64,000 nt of DNA from Chryseobacterium sp. G0162 (GTDB lineage Bacteria; Bacteroidota; Bacteroidia; Flavobacteriales; Weeksellaceae), in contig NZ_CP033922.1 of NCBI RefSeq assembly GCF_003815715.1, positions 620,001 through 684,000 on the forward strand, written 5' to 3'. Below are positions 1 to 8,515 of the stretch, piece after piece (within the stretch, counting starts at the first letter, position 1; each line of letters opens with the position of its first letter). The position numbers and the translations under genes were made by a program. The notes beneath the pieces were generated by a model. The model saw nothing but the letters and a program-made list of their open reading frames with translations. It made no database searches and was not told where the DNA came from.

Positions 1-1
1 A

Positions 2-505
2 ATCCAGGACCTGATTACCAACATGTGGGAAACCATGGAAAACTCCAACGGGTGCGGCCTCTCCTCTTCTCAGATCAATAAACCTTTACAGCTTTTTATC
101 GTTGACAGCCAGATTACTTTTGAAAACCTCGACACTGAGAGTCAACTTGTTTATTTCGAAAAGAATGACAAAGGAATTAAAGAAACTTTTATCAATGCCA
201 GGATTATTGATACCTCTGAAGAAACCTGGGAAGATTATGAAGGATGCCTAAGTATTCCCGGTTTGTCTCAAAAGGTAGAAAGACCCTGGAAAATCACTGT
301 CGAATATTTTAATCAGGATTTTATCAAACAAACCAAAACCTTCACTGGATTAACGGCTAGAATTATTCAGCATGAGTACGATCATACACAGGGTGTTTTA
401 TATATTGATCGCCTAAAATCACTGACAAGAAAAATGATAGAGTCGAAACTCAAAAAGATTGTCAATGGAAATATTAAAACAGGGTATCCAATGAAATTTT
501 TATAA
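2..505 (+). CDS. def: Peptide deformylase, 5' end missing
   Basis: Removes the formyl group from the N-terminal methionine of new proteins, using a bound metal. The three family motifs are visible: a variant of motif 1 (G-C-G-L-S-S-S-Q, usually G-x-G-L-A-A-x-Q), motif 2 (E-G-C-L-S-I-P-G, whose Cys binds metal) and motif 3 (Q-H-E-Y-D-H, two His metal ligands and the catalytic Glu). The frame stays open to the window edge, with I-Q-D-L-I-T-N before the first ATG at 23. That sequence matches the helix that normally precedes motif 1, so the real start lies upstream of the window and the ATG at 23 is internal. The G-L-S-S-S-Q variant and the Asn/Cys-rich motif 1 suggest a divergent second deformylase, but all metal ligands are kept. 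The family is certain; which paralogue it is cannot be told. Confidence 0.9.
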   Translation: MQDLITNMWETMENSNGCGLSSSQINKPLQLFIVDSQITFENLDTESQLVYFEKNDKGIKETFINARIIDTSEETWEDYEGCLSIPGLSQKVERPWKITVEYFNQDFIKQTKTFTGLTARIIQHEYDHTQGVLYIDRLKSLTRKMIESKLKKIVNGNIKTGYPMKFL

Positions 506-569
506 TCTTTCTGAGGCATTAAGAAGCATCAGTAATTTTCGTAAATTTGTCCTGAAAACACCTTTCTTT

Positions 570-1175
570 ATGAAAATTATCATCACACTTTCCCTGATCC
601 TTACCAATCTGCTTTCTGCACAGATCACGGTTCCTGATGATTATAAAAAGATCCCGAATATTCTGGATACCACAGAATACCTTTACCCTTTTGTCATTCC
701 CAATAAAGATTACGAATATTGGAGAGTACTTACCAATGATGATGATCCGGACAAAGCTATTATCTATGAAAGCCAGGCTCCTCTTTTTATGACGATTAAT
801 GATCCGGCTCCTGAAAAAGGATTCTTTCAGAAATGTATTGGCAATCATTGCTTTTCCTATATTCTTGCCTGCAAAAAAGACAGAACCGTTTATTTTTCCA
901 ATGAACAGCAATTAAGGGATTTCATCGGAACAGTTGACAACCTTCCCGAAGCCATTTTAATGGCTAAGACGTATGGTTACTCTATTGATACGCAAAACCG
1001 TTTTACAGGGTCTTATAAAATTGAAGACCAATTTATTTCACTGTACGCTTTACAGGCTAAAGGCTGTCCTGTGACGAAGGAATCATTTTTAATTAAGATC
1101 AATAGAAAGACAGGAAAACTGGAAGCCAAAAGCAAGGGTATTTATTCAAAAAGTGAAGATTGTACCACTTTATAA
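570..1175 (+). CDS. Exported protein of unknown function
   Basis: A 201-residue protein I do not recognise. It starts with a clear signal peptide (M-K-I-I-I-T-L-S-L-I-L…L-S-A-Q, predicted cut after A-Q), so it is probably periplasmic or surface-located. The mature part is soluble, rich in Asp, Tyr and Lys, and has five cysteines: a C-x4-C pair near residue 90, one about residue 101, and two near the C terminus. Disulfides are therefore possible. It follows the deformylase by 64 nt on the same strand and converges on lpdA. No enzyme motif was seen. Confidence 0.75.
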   Translation: MKIIITLSLILTNLLSAQITVPDDYKKIPNILDTTEYLYPFVIPNKDYEYWRVLTNDDDPDKAIIYESQAPLFMTINDPAPEKGFFQKCIGNHCFSYILACKKDRTVYFSNEQQLRDFIGTVDNLPEAILMAKTYGYSIDTQNRFTGSYKIEDQFISLYALQAKGCPVTKESFLIKINRKTGKLEAKSKGIYSKSEDCTTL

Positions 1176-1223
1176 CTTTCATAATATACCCCCATTTTTT
1201 TCACAAAAAATATATGTTATTTT

Positions 1224-1267
1224 TTGCCACGAATGCACCAACGATTTTATTCGTGCATTCGTGGCAA
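1224..1267. terminator. Long hairpin between convergent genes
   Basis: A perfect 15-bp inverted repeat (T-T-G-C-C-A-C-G-A-A-T-G-C-A-C and its complement) with a 14-nt loop lies between two convergent genes, with A/T runs on both sides. It can act as a bidirectional terminator. The arm also contains the C-C-A-C-G-A-A-T-G-C-A-C word that I recall as a dispersed intergenic repeat in flavobacteria; that part is recollection, not shown here. Confidence 0.65.
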
Positions 1268-1283
1268 TTTAAAGCATTTAGCA

Positions 1284-2684
1284 TTAGATATTAATCGCTC
1301 CTTGTCCTGATGCCATCAGATACGCTTCTTTCAATGTTTCTGAATACGTTGGATGCGCATAAGAAATACGGAACATATCTTCTGCTGTCACCTCATATTC
1401 CTGCGCAATTACCCCCTGAGCAACCAGATCTGCTGCTCGTGCTCCGATGATATGTACCCCAAGTACCTCTCCATATTTTGGATCCACTAATACTTTTGCA
1501 AACCCATCCGTATCCATGGAAGCTCTTGCTCTTGCACTCGCTGAAAACGGGAATTTACCAACATGATAAGCTATATTATTCTTTTTTAGATATTCTTCAG
1601 TGTATCCAACGGATGCTACTTCCGGCCAGGTATATACCACAGATGGAATTCTGTCATAATGGATATGATGTTTTTGTCCGTTAATTGTTTCTGCTACCAA
1701 AACACCTTCTTCTTCCGCTTTATGGGCAAGCATTGCTCCGCCTATTACATCCCCTATCGCATAGATATTTGAAACGGAAGTACGATTGCTTTCATCCACT
1801 TTAATGAATCCACGATCATCCAGCTGTACATCTGTATTTTCTAATCCCAATCCTTTTACGTAGGGACTTCTTCCAACTGCTACCAGAATATAATCAGCCT
1901 CTAATTTATTTTCTGTCCCATTTTTATCTTTAAAGAATACTTTAACTTCCGCATCTGAACTTTCAGTTTTATAAACAGCCTGTCCTAAGCGGATATCAAC
2001 TCCTTCTTTTTTAAGGATTTTCTGAAGGGTTTTTCCTAATTCATGATCCATCCCCGCAATCAGATGATCTGCATATTCAAGAATGATAACCTGAGTGCCA
2101 ATTCGATTAAAGATGGAAGCCATTTCTACTCCTATGACTCCTCCGCCAATGATAACCATAGATTTCGGTTTTTCTTTCAGAGATAAGGCTTCTGTGGAAG
2201 TAATAATCCTCTTTTTATCAATTTCTACTCCCGGAATGGTTGAGGGTTTTGAACCTGTTGCAATAATATAATTTTTGGCAGTGATCTCTTTGGATTCTGT
2301 TTCATTAACAACTTTAATATTTGTATTACTGATAAAGCCAGCGGTGCCTTTCAGACGGGTAATTTTATTTTTACTCATTAAAAAATCAAGTCCGCTGGTG
2401 TTTTTAGCTACTACTTCAGATTTTCTTTTGTACATCTGGGCAAAATCAAGCTCAATCTTATCAAGTTGAATTCCATGTTCTTTAAATTTATGATGCGCTT
2501 CTGCATAATGATGAGTGCTATCCAGCAAAGCCTTTGTTGGGATACAGCCTACATTGGTACAGGTTCCGCCCAATGTTTCATATTTTTCAATAATTACTGT
2601 TTTATAACCTAATTGTGCACTTCTTATCGCTGCAACATATCCTCCGGGTCCTGAGCCAATCACGGCAATGTCATAATATTCCAT
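1284..2684 (-). CDS. lpdA: Dihydrolipoyl dehydrogenase (E3)
   Basis: FAD enzyme that reoxidises dihydrolipoamide in the pyruvate and 2-oxoglutarate dehydrogenase complexes and passes electrons to NAD+. The 466-residue length is normal. Visible features: N-terminal FAD loop G-S-G-P-G-G (residues 10-15), redox disulfide C42-T-N-V-G-C47, NAD-binding G-G-G-V-I-G near residue 180, second FAD motif A-I-G-D-V-I-G near 310, and the C-terminal catalytic pair H444…E449 in H-P-T-Y-S-E. It stands alone, without E1 or E2 neighbours, and is divergent from an HxlR regulator across a 100-nt gap containing a palindrome. lpdA may therefore be co-regulated with that gene. Confidence 0.96.
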   Translation of the reverse strand: MEYYDIAVIGSGPGGYVAAIRSAQLGYKTVIIEKYETLGGTCTNVGCIPTKALLDSTHHYAEAHHKFKEHGIQLDKIELDFAQMYKRKSEVVAKNTSGLDFLMSKNKITRLKGTAGFISNTNIKVVNETESKEITAKNYIIATGSKPSTIPGVEIDKKRIITSTEALSLKEKPKSMVIIGGGVIGVEMASIFNRIGTQVIILEYADHLIAGMDHELGKTLQKILKKEGVDIRLGQAVYKTESSDAEVKVFFKDKNGTENKLEADYILVAVGRSPYVKGLGLENTDVQLDDRGFIKVDESNRTSVSNIYAIGDVIGGAMLAHKAEEEGVLVAETINGQKHHIHYDRIPSVVYTWPEVASVGYTEEYLKKNNIAYHVGKFPFSASARARASMDTDGFAKVLVDPKYGEVLGVHIIGARAADLVAQGVIAQEYEVTAEDMFRISYAHPTYSETLKEAYLMASGQGAINI

Positions 2685-2712
2685 TTGATTTATTAATTAT
2701 TTATGATTAAAT

Positions 2713-2764
2713 TTACTTGCAAAATAAAAGTAAATTTAATTAAATACTTTCATTTTGCAAGTAA
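2713..2764. promoter_or_regulatory. Near-perfect palindrome, likely HxlR operator
   Basis: Left arm 2713-2732 and right arm 2745-2764 are reverse complements at 19 of 20 positions (left arm TTACTTGCAAAATAAAAGTA), separated by a 12-nt A/T spacer. The structure fills the gap between divergent lpdA and the HxlR-type regulator and ends 20 nt before the regulator start. It has no U-tract in a terminator position and both flanking genes point away, so an operator is the best reading. HxlR proteins are dimeric winged-helix repressors or activators that often bind such sites next to their own gene. Confidence 0.7.
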
Positions 2765-2784
2765 TATTTTTAAAATAAAAAATA

Positions 2785-3195
2785 ATGAGTAAAAAAAGGT
2801 CAGACTGTCCTATCAGCTGTTCACTGGAAATATGGGGTGATAAATGGTCTTTGCTAATCATCCGTGATCTGATGCTGAATAAAGAATGCACCTACGGAGA
2901 CCTTCAGAAAGCTGATGAAAAAATAGCATCCAATATTCTGGCGACAAGACTTCAGAATCTATTGGAAAATGGAATTATTGATAAAAAAGATCATCCTGAA
3001 AATAAGTTGAAGATATTATACCATCTTACAGAAAAAGGCATTGATCTGATTCCTATTATTGTTGAGATCAATCTGTGGGGAGACAAGTATCTGATAATTC
3101 CCGAGGAAAGAAAAAAACTATTGGAAGATATTAAAAGAGATAAAGAAGCTTTCATCAAAAGGGCAAAAACTTATCTTTCCAATGAGGTTAAATAA
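2785..3195 (+). CDS. HxlR-family winged-helix transcriptional regulator
   Basis: A 136-residue DNA-binding protein. The N-terminal C8-P-I-S-C12…I-W-G-D-K-W-S-L-L-I-I-R-D-L is the standard HxlR signature, followed by the recognition helix (K-I-A-S-N-I-L-A-T-R-L) and the wing. Members commonly respond to electrophiles, quinones or aldehydes through the conserved cysteine, and both N-terminal cysteines are present. It is divergent from lpdA and sits 146 nt upstream of a YqhD-like aldehyde reductase, which suggests, without proof, that it senses reactive carbonyls and controls one or both neighbours. Confidence 0.92.
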   Translation: MSKKRSDCPISCSLEIWGDKWSLLIIRDLMLNKECTYGDLQKADEKIASNILATRLQNLLENGIIDKKDHPENKLKILYHLTEKGIDLIPIIVEINLWGDKYLIIPEERKKLLEDIKRDKEAFIKRAKTYLSNEVK

Positions 3196-3313
3196 AGACA
3201 CTCAAACCATTATCATTAGAACCGGATTGGGAAATAAGTATTTGATAGCTTTCATGAAATTAAGTCATAGCAATTTTAAAATTTCATTAACTTAATTTTC
3301 TCTTTTCATTCCG

Positions 3314-3321
3314 TAAATTTG
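3314..3321 (+). promoter_or_regulatory. Flavobacterial -7 element upstream of the alcohol dehydrogenase
   Basis: TAAATTTG matches the Bacteroidetes -7 consensus TAnnTTTG and lies 20 nt before the alcohol dehydrogenase ATG. No good -33 TTG was seen at the expected spacing. Confidence 0.45.
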
Positions 3322-3341
3322 GGTTAAATAAATTTAGAACA

Positions 3342-4505
3342 ATGCTTAATTTCGAGTTTAAAAATCCGACCAAAATACTTTTCGGAAAGGGCGAAATCGC
3401 TAAAATTTCCAATGAAATTCCTAAAGATGCCAAAATATTAATGATCTACGGTGGTGGAAGCATCAAAAATAATGGGGTTTATGACCAGGTAAAAGAAGCT
3501 TTAAAAGACTATGATCTTTATGAATTCGGTGGAGTTCCTGCCAATCCTGAATATGAAGTTTTAATTAATGCCATCAGCTTCATCAAGGAAAATAATATCA
3601 ACTATCTTCTTGCCGTGGGTGGTGGATCTGTAATTGACGGAACGAAATTCATCTCTGCAGCAGCCCATTATGATGGTGAACCGTGGGATATTCTGAGAAA
3701 GCAGGTAAGAACTTTTGAAGGGGAAGGAATGCCGTTTGGCAGTATTCTAACCCTTCCTGCAACCGGTTCGGAAATGAACTCTGGATATGTAATTTCCAGA
3801 AGAGAAACCAATGAAAAGTTATCTTCAGGAGGTCCGGGACTTTTCCCACAATTCTCTGTTTTAGATCCTGAAGTCATCAGATCTATTCCTAAAAACCAGA
3901 TTGTAAACGGAATTACGGATGCCTATACTCATGTGTTGGAACAATATATGACTGCTCCATCTTCTGCTGATCTTCAGGAAAGAATTGCTGAAAGCATCCT
4001 GATTAGCCTTCAGGAAACGGCTCCAAAAGTACTGGCTGATGATTTCAACTATGACGCTGCCGGAAACTTTATGTGGTGCTGTACTATGGCATTAAACGGT
4101 TTGATTCAAAAAGGAGTTATTACAGACTGGGCTGTACATGCTATGGGCCACGAATTAACAGCTTACTTCGGTATAGACCATGCCAGAACCCTAGCGATCA
4201 TTGCACCTTCTCACTATCGTTACAACTTTGAGGATAAAAAAGGAAAACTGGCTCAATATGCTGAAAGAGTATGGGGAATTAAAGAAGGAAGCACTGAAGA
4301 AAAAGCGGAATTAGGAATTAAAAAACTTGAAGAATTCTTTCACAGCCTGCATATCAAAACCAAACTTTCAGAATATACAGAAGACTATAAAGGAACTGCT
4401 GAAAGGGTGGAAAAAGCTTTTACAGATAGAAAGTGGCTGGGACTTGGAGAATATAAAAAACTGACTCCTCAGGATGCTTCCAAGATTGTGGAAATGAGCT
4501 ATTAA
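3342..4505 (+). CDS. Iron-containing alcohol dehydrogenase, YqhD/BDH type
   Basis: NAD(P)H-dependent reductase of aldehydes or ketones, group III metal-dependent alcohol dehydrogenase fold. The nucleotide-binding segment G-G-G-S-V-I-D-G (residues 93-100) and the metal ligands D193, H197, H266 and H280 (in H-A-M-G-H-E-L…G-I-D-H-A-R) are all present. The 387-residue length and N terminus (F-x-F-x-N-P-T-K-I-L-F-G-K-G) fit the YqhD/butanol dehydrogenase branch, which detoxifies short-chain and lipid-derived aldehydes using NADPH. It stands as a single gene downstream of an HxlR regulator, and a terminator-like hairpin follows. Confidence 0.93.
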   Translation: MLNFEFKNPTKILFGKGEIAKISNEIPKDAKILMIYGGGSIKNNGVYDQVKEALKDYDLYEFGGVPANPEYEVLINAISFIKENNINYLLAVGGGSVIDGTKFISAAAHYDGEPWDILRKQVRTFEGEGMPFGSILTLPATGSEMNSGYVISRRETNEKLSSGGPGLFPQFSVLDPEVIRSIPKNQIVNGITDAYTHVLEQYMTAPSSADLQERIAESILISLQETAPKVLADDFNYDAAGNFMWCCTMALNGLIQKGVITDWAVHAMGHELTAYFGIDHARTLAIIAPSHYRYNFEDKKGKLAQYAERVWGIKEGSTEEKAELGIKKLEEFFHSLHIKTKLSEYTEDYKGTAERVEKAFTDRKWLGLGEYKKLTPQDASKIVEMSY

Positions 4506-4581
4506 TAAGTTTAAAATTCAAAATTTAGAGTTATTTTATTACTTTAAGTTTTGGCTAAAGCATATGATAAAAATGAAAGAG

Positions 4582-4603
4582 AGAGCGGGCTTTGGTCCGC
4601 TCT
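4582..4603 (+). terminator. Terminator-like hairpin after the alcohol dehydrogenase
   Basis: Seven-bp stem AGAGCGG/CCGCTCT with an 8-nt loop and a T-rich downstream flank, 77 nt after the alcohol dehydrogenase stop. Its G-C-G-G-G-C-T-T-T core resembles the hairpin at 25577-25596. Confidence 0.6.
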
Positions 4604-4712
4604 TCTTAATATTAGATCTTAGATAGTAATGAATGAAAAATGTCTAATAATATACCCTATTTCCAATTTCTAAATCTTTTAACTCCACAATCACTTAAGC
4701 CATATTATTTAC

Positions 4713-4726
4713 AAACATTCGTTTAA
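4713..4726. promoter_or_regulatory. Copy A of the AAACATwCGTTTAA motif
   Basis: AAACATTCGTTTAA lies 69 nt upstream of the -7 element of the following lipoprotein gene. The same 14-mer with one base changed occurs at 43417-43430 and 63536-63549, both intergenic. It has AAAC/GTTT half sites around 4 nt. A shared operator is possible but unproven. Confidence 0.3.
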
Positions 4727-4781
4727 AAAAAGATCATTTCATTACATATATTTCAAATTTATTTATATTTTAGCATATTCT

Positions 4782-4789
4782 TAAATTTG
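4782..4789 (+). promoter_or_regulatory. -7 element touching the lipoprotein start
   Basis: TAAATTTG fits TAnnTTTG and ends 5 nt before the ATG at 4795. If active, transcription would begin at or next to the start codon, giving a leaderless mRNA. Confidence 0.4.
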
Positions 4790-4794
4790 TGAAA

Positions 4795-5271
4795 ATGAAA
4801 AAACAGCTACTTTTATTTGCCTTTTCAGCTCTGGCACTTACTTCATGTAATGATGATAACCTTACAGCTTATGAAATGGATATTATGAAAGGGGATTGGA
4901 AAGAAGTAAAGACAGAAATTATTTCAGGAAAAGATAATAAAACTGTGCTTGAAACAACAACTCCGGAAGGATGTAGTGCTAAAAATACACTTTTCTTCAG
5001 AACGGATTATTATGTAAGTTATACTGCGTATGACGGAAATCCAGATGGAACCAATTGCCAATTTGCCGCTAAAAATGAAGGAAAATACACTTATAATGCA
5101 GACTCTAAGGTCCTGAATATCCAACTTTCAGGAGATGAAGAGCTTGAAAATATGAGCTTCAGAGTTGATATGCTTACGCAAACTGAGCTTAGGCTAGCAC
5201 AATTAGTAGGGAATTATGATAAAGATAAAGACAAGATTATAGATATCACGTACATTACTTATAAAAGATAA
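4795..5271 (+). CDS. Lipocalin-like small lipoprotein
   Basis: A 158-residue predicted lipoprotein: M-K-K-Q-L-L-L-F-A-F-S…L-T-S-C with lipobox L-T-S-C, so it should be lipid-anchored. The mature part reads like the small flavobacterial lipocalin-like lipoproteins (D-x-M-K-G-D-W-K-E near the N terminus, then short beta strands), but ligand and role are unknown. An in-frame GTG at 4789 would add two residues. The ATG is preferred because the GTG overlaps a -7 promoter element and the ATG gives a standard signal. A strong terminator follows directly. Confidence 0.75.
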   Translation: MKKQLLLFAFSALALTSCNDDNLTAYEMDIMKGDWKEVKTEIISGKDNKTVLETTTPEGCSAKNTLFFRTDYYVSYTAYDGNPDGTNCQFAAKNEGKYTYNADSKVLNIQLSGDEELENMSFRVDMLTQTELRLAQLVGNYDKDKDKIIDITYITYKR

Positions 5272-5276
5272 AACTT

Positions 5277-5299
5277 AAACTCCCGCTGATCGGGAGTTT
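5277..5299 (+). terminator. Rho-independent terminator after the lipoprotein gene
   Basis: Nine-bp stem AAACTCCCG/CGGGAGTTT with a 5-nt loop, followed by a T run, 5 nt after the stop codon. Confidence 0.9.
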
Positions 5300-5336
5300 T
5301 TTATTATTTTTATCTCAAATTTTAAAACTGAATACA

Positions 5337-5993
5337 ATGAAGAAGATCCTATCAGCATTTCTGTTGCTGTGTTTCACTATTGCCTTTTCTCAGGAAAAAA
5401 AGCCAATGTTCTGGCAGGACATCCAGGAATTTAAAAAACAAGATCAACAAAACCCGCCGCCTCAAAACGCTATTTTATTAATAGGAAGCTCGTCTTTTAC
5501 CAAATGGACTGATGTAGCGGATTATTTCCCAACCAAAACCATCATCAACAGAGGTTTCGGGGGTTCAAGGCTTACAGATCTTAATTATTTTGCGGATGAT
5601 CTTTTATCGCCTTATCAACCTAAGCAAATTATTATCTATTGCGGAGAAAACGATTTTGCTGATAATCATCAATTGAAGGCACAAAAAGTAGTAAAGAGAT
5701 ACAAAAGCTTTTACAAAAAAATCCGTGAAAGATTCCCTAATATTGAAGTAGATTACATTTCAATGAAATACTCTCCTAGCAGAGAGAAGCTTTGGCCTCA
5801 AATCAAAGAAGCCAACGCCAGGATTGAAGCTTTTATGAAAAAACAGTCTCATGCTGAGTTTATAGATGTTACCAAAGCAATGGAAGATGCTAACGGAAAG
5901 GTAAGAAAAGATATTTTTGTGGAAGATATGCTTCACTTTAAACCGGAAGGATATCAAATCTGGACTAAAGTAATCACTCCTTATATGAAATAA
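5337..5993 (+). CDS. Exported SGNH/GDSL hydrolase
   Basis: Secreted esterase or acylhydrolase of the SGNH superfamily. After a signal peptide (M-K-K-I-L-S-A-F…A-F-S-Q) all four family blocks are visible: I-G-S-S-S-F (nucleophile Ser, residues ~50-54), N-R-G-F-G-G (oxyanion Gly), C-G-E-N-D-F (Asn), and D-M-L-H-F-K-P-E-G-Y with the catalytic Asp and His three apart. The D-x-x-H-F block and 218-residue length fit carbohydrate esterase or platelet-activating-factor acetylhydrolase-like members, so it may remove acyl groups from sugars or lipids. The following TPR gene starts 9 nt later and is probably co-transcribed. Confidence 0.88.
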   Translation: MKKILSAFLLLCFTIAFSQEKKPMFWQDIQEFKKQDQQNPPPQNAILLIGSSSFTKWTDVADYFPTKTIINRGFGGSRLTDLNYFADDLLSPYQPKQIIIYCGENDFADNHQLKAQKVVKRYKSFYKKIRERFPNIEVDYISMKYSPSREKLWPQIKEANARIEAFMKKQSHAEFIDVTKAMEDANGKVRKDIFVEDMLHFKPEGYQIWTKVITPYMK

Positions 5994-6002
5994 CCCAATC
6001 TC

Positions 6003-6968
6003 ATGATAAAAAAAACAATAACCATTTTATCTTTTATTTTACCATTTTATCTTTCTTTTTCTCAAGAGAAATCTGATGAAAAAAAGATTATCCAGGAACT
6101 TTCAGAGAATGCATGTAAATGTACTGATTCTATTGCTTTTTCTAACCGAAAGAAGGAAGAAATCATAAAAGATGTTCATGATTGTATTGACAAATATACA
6201 GGAGCTCTTCAGATTTCCTCTCTTTTATCAGGAGCGGAAAAACTTTCAGAAAAAACGCCTGAAGTAAACGGAAAAAAGAAGATTACCCTTACTTATGATA
6301 CCAATAAAAACTCACAACAGTACAAAGATAGCTACAATAAACTTGAACGTTATCTGCTGCAAAACTGTGAAAGTGTAAAAAAGGCTGCACAAACTACAGA
6401 AACCAATTATGACAAGTTTTCAAAAAATGAAGCTGCCATTGATTTCTATCAGGAAGCTGTTGAAGCTTCAAAAAAGGAAAACTGGAAGGAAGCTATTCTA
6501 AATTATGAACAAGCTGTAAAGTCTGATCCAAAATTTATATATGCATGGGATAATCTTGGTATTTGCTATAGAAGAATAGGTGAATATGATAAAGCTCTGA
6601 ATGCTTATAAACAATCTTTAGCTATCGATCCAAAAGGTAAAATGCCTTTACAGAATATTGCATTGACGTATGTTTATAAAAAGGAATACCAAAAGGCTAT
6701 TGATGCTTATAATGATTTCGATAAAATATATCCTGGTGATCCGGAGGTTTATTATGGAATAGGGCAAACTTATTTTTCTCATTTGAAAAATAATGAAAAA
6801 GGACTGGATTACATCTGTAAGGCTTACAGGGTTTATACTGAACAGAAATCGCCTTACCGCTCTGATGCAGAAACCATAATAGGCTACATCTATAAAAGCA
6901 TGAAAGAGGAAAATAAAATGGATAGATTTAAAGAAATTTTGAAAGACAACAAAATTGACTTTGAGTAA
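6003..6968 (+). CDS. Exported TPR-repeat protein
   Basis: A 321-residue protein with a signal peptide (M-I-K-K-T-I-T-I-L-S-F…S-F-S-Q) and a central-to-C-terminal array of about three tetratricopeptide repeats starting near residue 140. The best one reads A-W-D-N-L-G-I-C-Y-R-R-I-G-E-Y-D-K-A-L. The N-terminal third has Cys near residues 38, 40 and 59 and one near 122. TPR arrays bind partner proteins; the partner here is unknown. It is 9 nt downstream of the SGNH hydrolase and ends at a bidirectional terminator. Confidence 0.85.
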   Translation: MIKKTITILSFILPFYLSFSQEKSDEKKIIQELSENACKCTDSIAFSNRKKEEIIKDVHDCIDKYTGALQISSLLSGAEKLSEKTPEVNGKKKITLTYDTNKNSQQYKDSYNKLERYLLQNCESVKKAAQTTETNYDKFSKNEAAIDFYQEAVEASKKENWKEAILNYEQAVKSDPKFIYAWDNLGICYRRIGEYDKALNAYKQSLAIDPKGKMPLQNIALTYVYKKEYQKAIDAYNDFDKIYPGDPEVYYGIGQTYFSHLKNNEKGLDYICKAYRVYTEQKSPYRSDAETIIGYIYKSMKEENKMDRFKEILKDNKIDFE

Positions 6969-7000
6969 AAATGAAAACCCATCACCAAAATTGATAAAAA

Positions 7001-7027
7001 AAACGATTCCAAAATCAGGAATCGTTT
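7001..7027. terminator. Bidirectional terminator, TPR gene and helicase
   Basis: Ten-bp stem AAACGATTCC/GGAATCGTTT with a 7-nt loop, an A run before and a T run after. It lies between convergent genes and can stop transcription from both sides. Confidence 0.9.
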
Positions 7028-7032
7028 TTTTA

Positions 7033-8385
7033 TTATTTTTTTCTCTTCGATTTAGAGATTGCTTTCTGCTGTGCTCTGTTGGTTCCAAACTTCTTAGGTG
7101 CTTTTCTTTTTGAAGGACCACCCCAGTTTTCTTTGGTATTTTTCGCTTTTTTCTCATGGAAAGCTCCTCCACCCTCGTTCAGTTTTACCTGTGCAGGATT
7201 TTTCATTACCACTTCATCTTTCTCAGAAGCAATTTTCACAGGATTAATTTTAACATCTTCCGGGAAGTCGTTAAATTTTAGATCTTTATCCATTAAAAGC
7301 TCTATATCCAAAAGTAAAGGCTCTTCTTTTTTAGTAACAAAAGTCATTGCCTTACCTTCTTTATCTGCTCTACCTGTTCTACCGATTCTGTGGATATACT
7401 GTTCCGGAATATCAGGGGTTTCAAAGTTGATAACATGGGTAATATTTGAAATATCAAGACCTCTTGCCATTACATCTGTTGTAATCAAACCTCTGACCTC
7501 TTCATTTTCAAAACTCTTCATGGCCTTAAGCCTGTAGTTTTGAGACTTATTGGAGTGAATTACATCAAACTGCCCAGGGAAAAGCTCATCAATCTTAGTG
7601 AAAAGCAGGTCTGCGTGTTTTTTATTATTATTAAAAATCAACACCTTAGACATATCTGCATTATTTTTCAGTAAATGCTCAAGAAGGTTGATCTTGGTAT
7701 TGAAATTCTCAACTTTATAAGCAGTCTGTTCAATTTTTTCAAGCGGAGTTCCTGATTTTGCCAATGAAATTTCTATAGGATTTGCAAAATATTCATCCAA
7801 CATATCATCTACAGCTTCTGTCATGGTTGCAGAGAAAAGTATATTCTGTCTCTTCTCTTTCATCATTTCAAAAATGTGAGTCAATTGTGGTCTGAACCCA
7901 AGGTTAAGCATTTCATCAAATTCATCAATGATAAGCTTCTGAACTTCTTTAAGGGAAATAGCATTGTCTATGGAAAGGTCCATCACTCTACCTGGTGTTC
8001 CTACTAAAATATCACATCCGTCATTGAATAAAAGTTTCTGTGTATTGATGTTTTTACCACCATATATTCCAATAACTCTTGCTGTAATATTTTCAGTCAG
8101 CTTCTCAAGAATTTCTGTTACCTGTACCACCAATTCTCTTGTAGGAACAAGTACTAGAACCGTTGGATTTCCTGTTTTACTGTATTTCCAAGTCTTCAGA
8201 ACAGGTAAAAGATAAGCCAAAGTTTTCCCTGTTCCGGTTTGTGCAATTCCCATTACATCTCTCCCGGAAAGGATAGGCTTTAAGCTCTTCTCCTGAATAG
8301 GAGTAGGTTCAAATAATTCTAAATCTGCTAAAACATCAAGAATTTTAACCGGCAGGTCAAAATCTGCAAAAGTGAGTTTTTCCAT
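7033..8385 (-). CDS. DEAD-box ATP-dependent RNA helicase
   Basis: ATP-driven RNA unwinding for ribosome assembly or RNA turnover. Motifs in order: Q motif (F-x-x-F-D-L…P-T-P-I-Q, residues 6-31), Walker A A-Q-T-G-T-G-K-T (48-55), P-T-R-E-L (~81-85), T-P-G-R (~130-133), motif II D-E-F-D (154-157, instead of D-E-A-D), S-A-T, and H-R-I-G-R-T-G-R. The last ~55 residues are a basic, Lys/Ser-rich low-complexity tail typical of RNA-binding extensions in cold-adaptation helicases. The 450-residue length is normal. Changing Ala to Phe in motif II keeps both acidic residues, so activity is expected. It is a single gene between a terminator and an exported protein gene. Confidence 0.95.
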   Translation of the reverse strand: MEKLTFADFDLPVKILDVLADLELFEPTPIQEKSLKPILSGRDVMGIAQTGTGKTLAYLLPVLKTWKYSKTGNPTVLVLVPTRELVVQVTEILEKLTENITARVIGIYGGKNINTQKLLFNDGCDILVGTPGRVMDLSIDNAISLKEVQKLIIDEFDEMLNLGFRPQLTHIFEMMKEKRQNILFSATMTEAVDDMLDEYFANPIEISLAKSGTPLEKIEQTAYKVENFNTKINLLEHLLKNNADMSKVLIFNNNKKHADLLFTKIDELFPGQFDVIHSNKSQNYRLKAMKSFENEEVRGLITTDVMARGLDISNITHVINFETPDIPEQYIHRIGRTGRADKEGKAMTFVTKKEEPLLLDIELLMDKDLKFNDFPEDVKINPVKIASEKDEVVMKNPAQVKLNEGGGAFHEKKAKNTKENWGGPSKRKAPKKFGTNRAQQKAISKSKRKK

Positions 8386-8515
8386 TTTGCAAAGATAGGT
8401 ATTAATATTAAAATGTAAAATCAGGTTTCAGGCAACAGAAATGATGGTTTTAAAAAAAAAGCAGCCCCAAAATTAAAGTTGAAGCCTAAGATTTAAGCCA
8501 GAAATCTTTAAACTA

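Noticed and set aside
519..911. A 130-residue minus-strand open frame opposite the exported protein gene
   Set aside because: It lies opposite a gene with a clear signal peptide, has no family features and no promoter.
7079..7537. A 152-residue plus-strand frame opposite the helicase
   Set aside because: It is antisense to conserved helicase motifs and is hydrophobic only because of the opposite-strand codon pattern.
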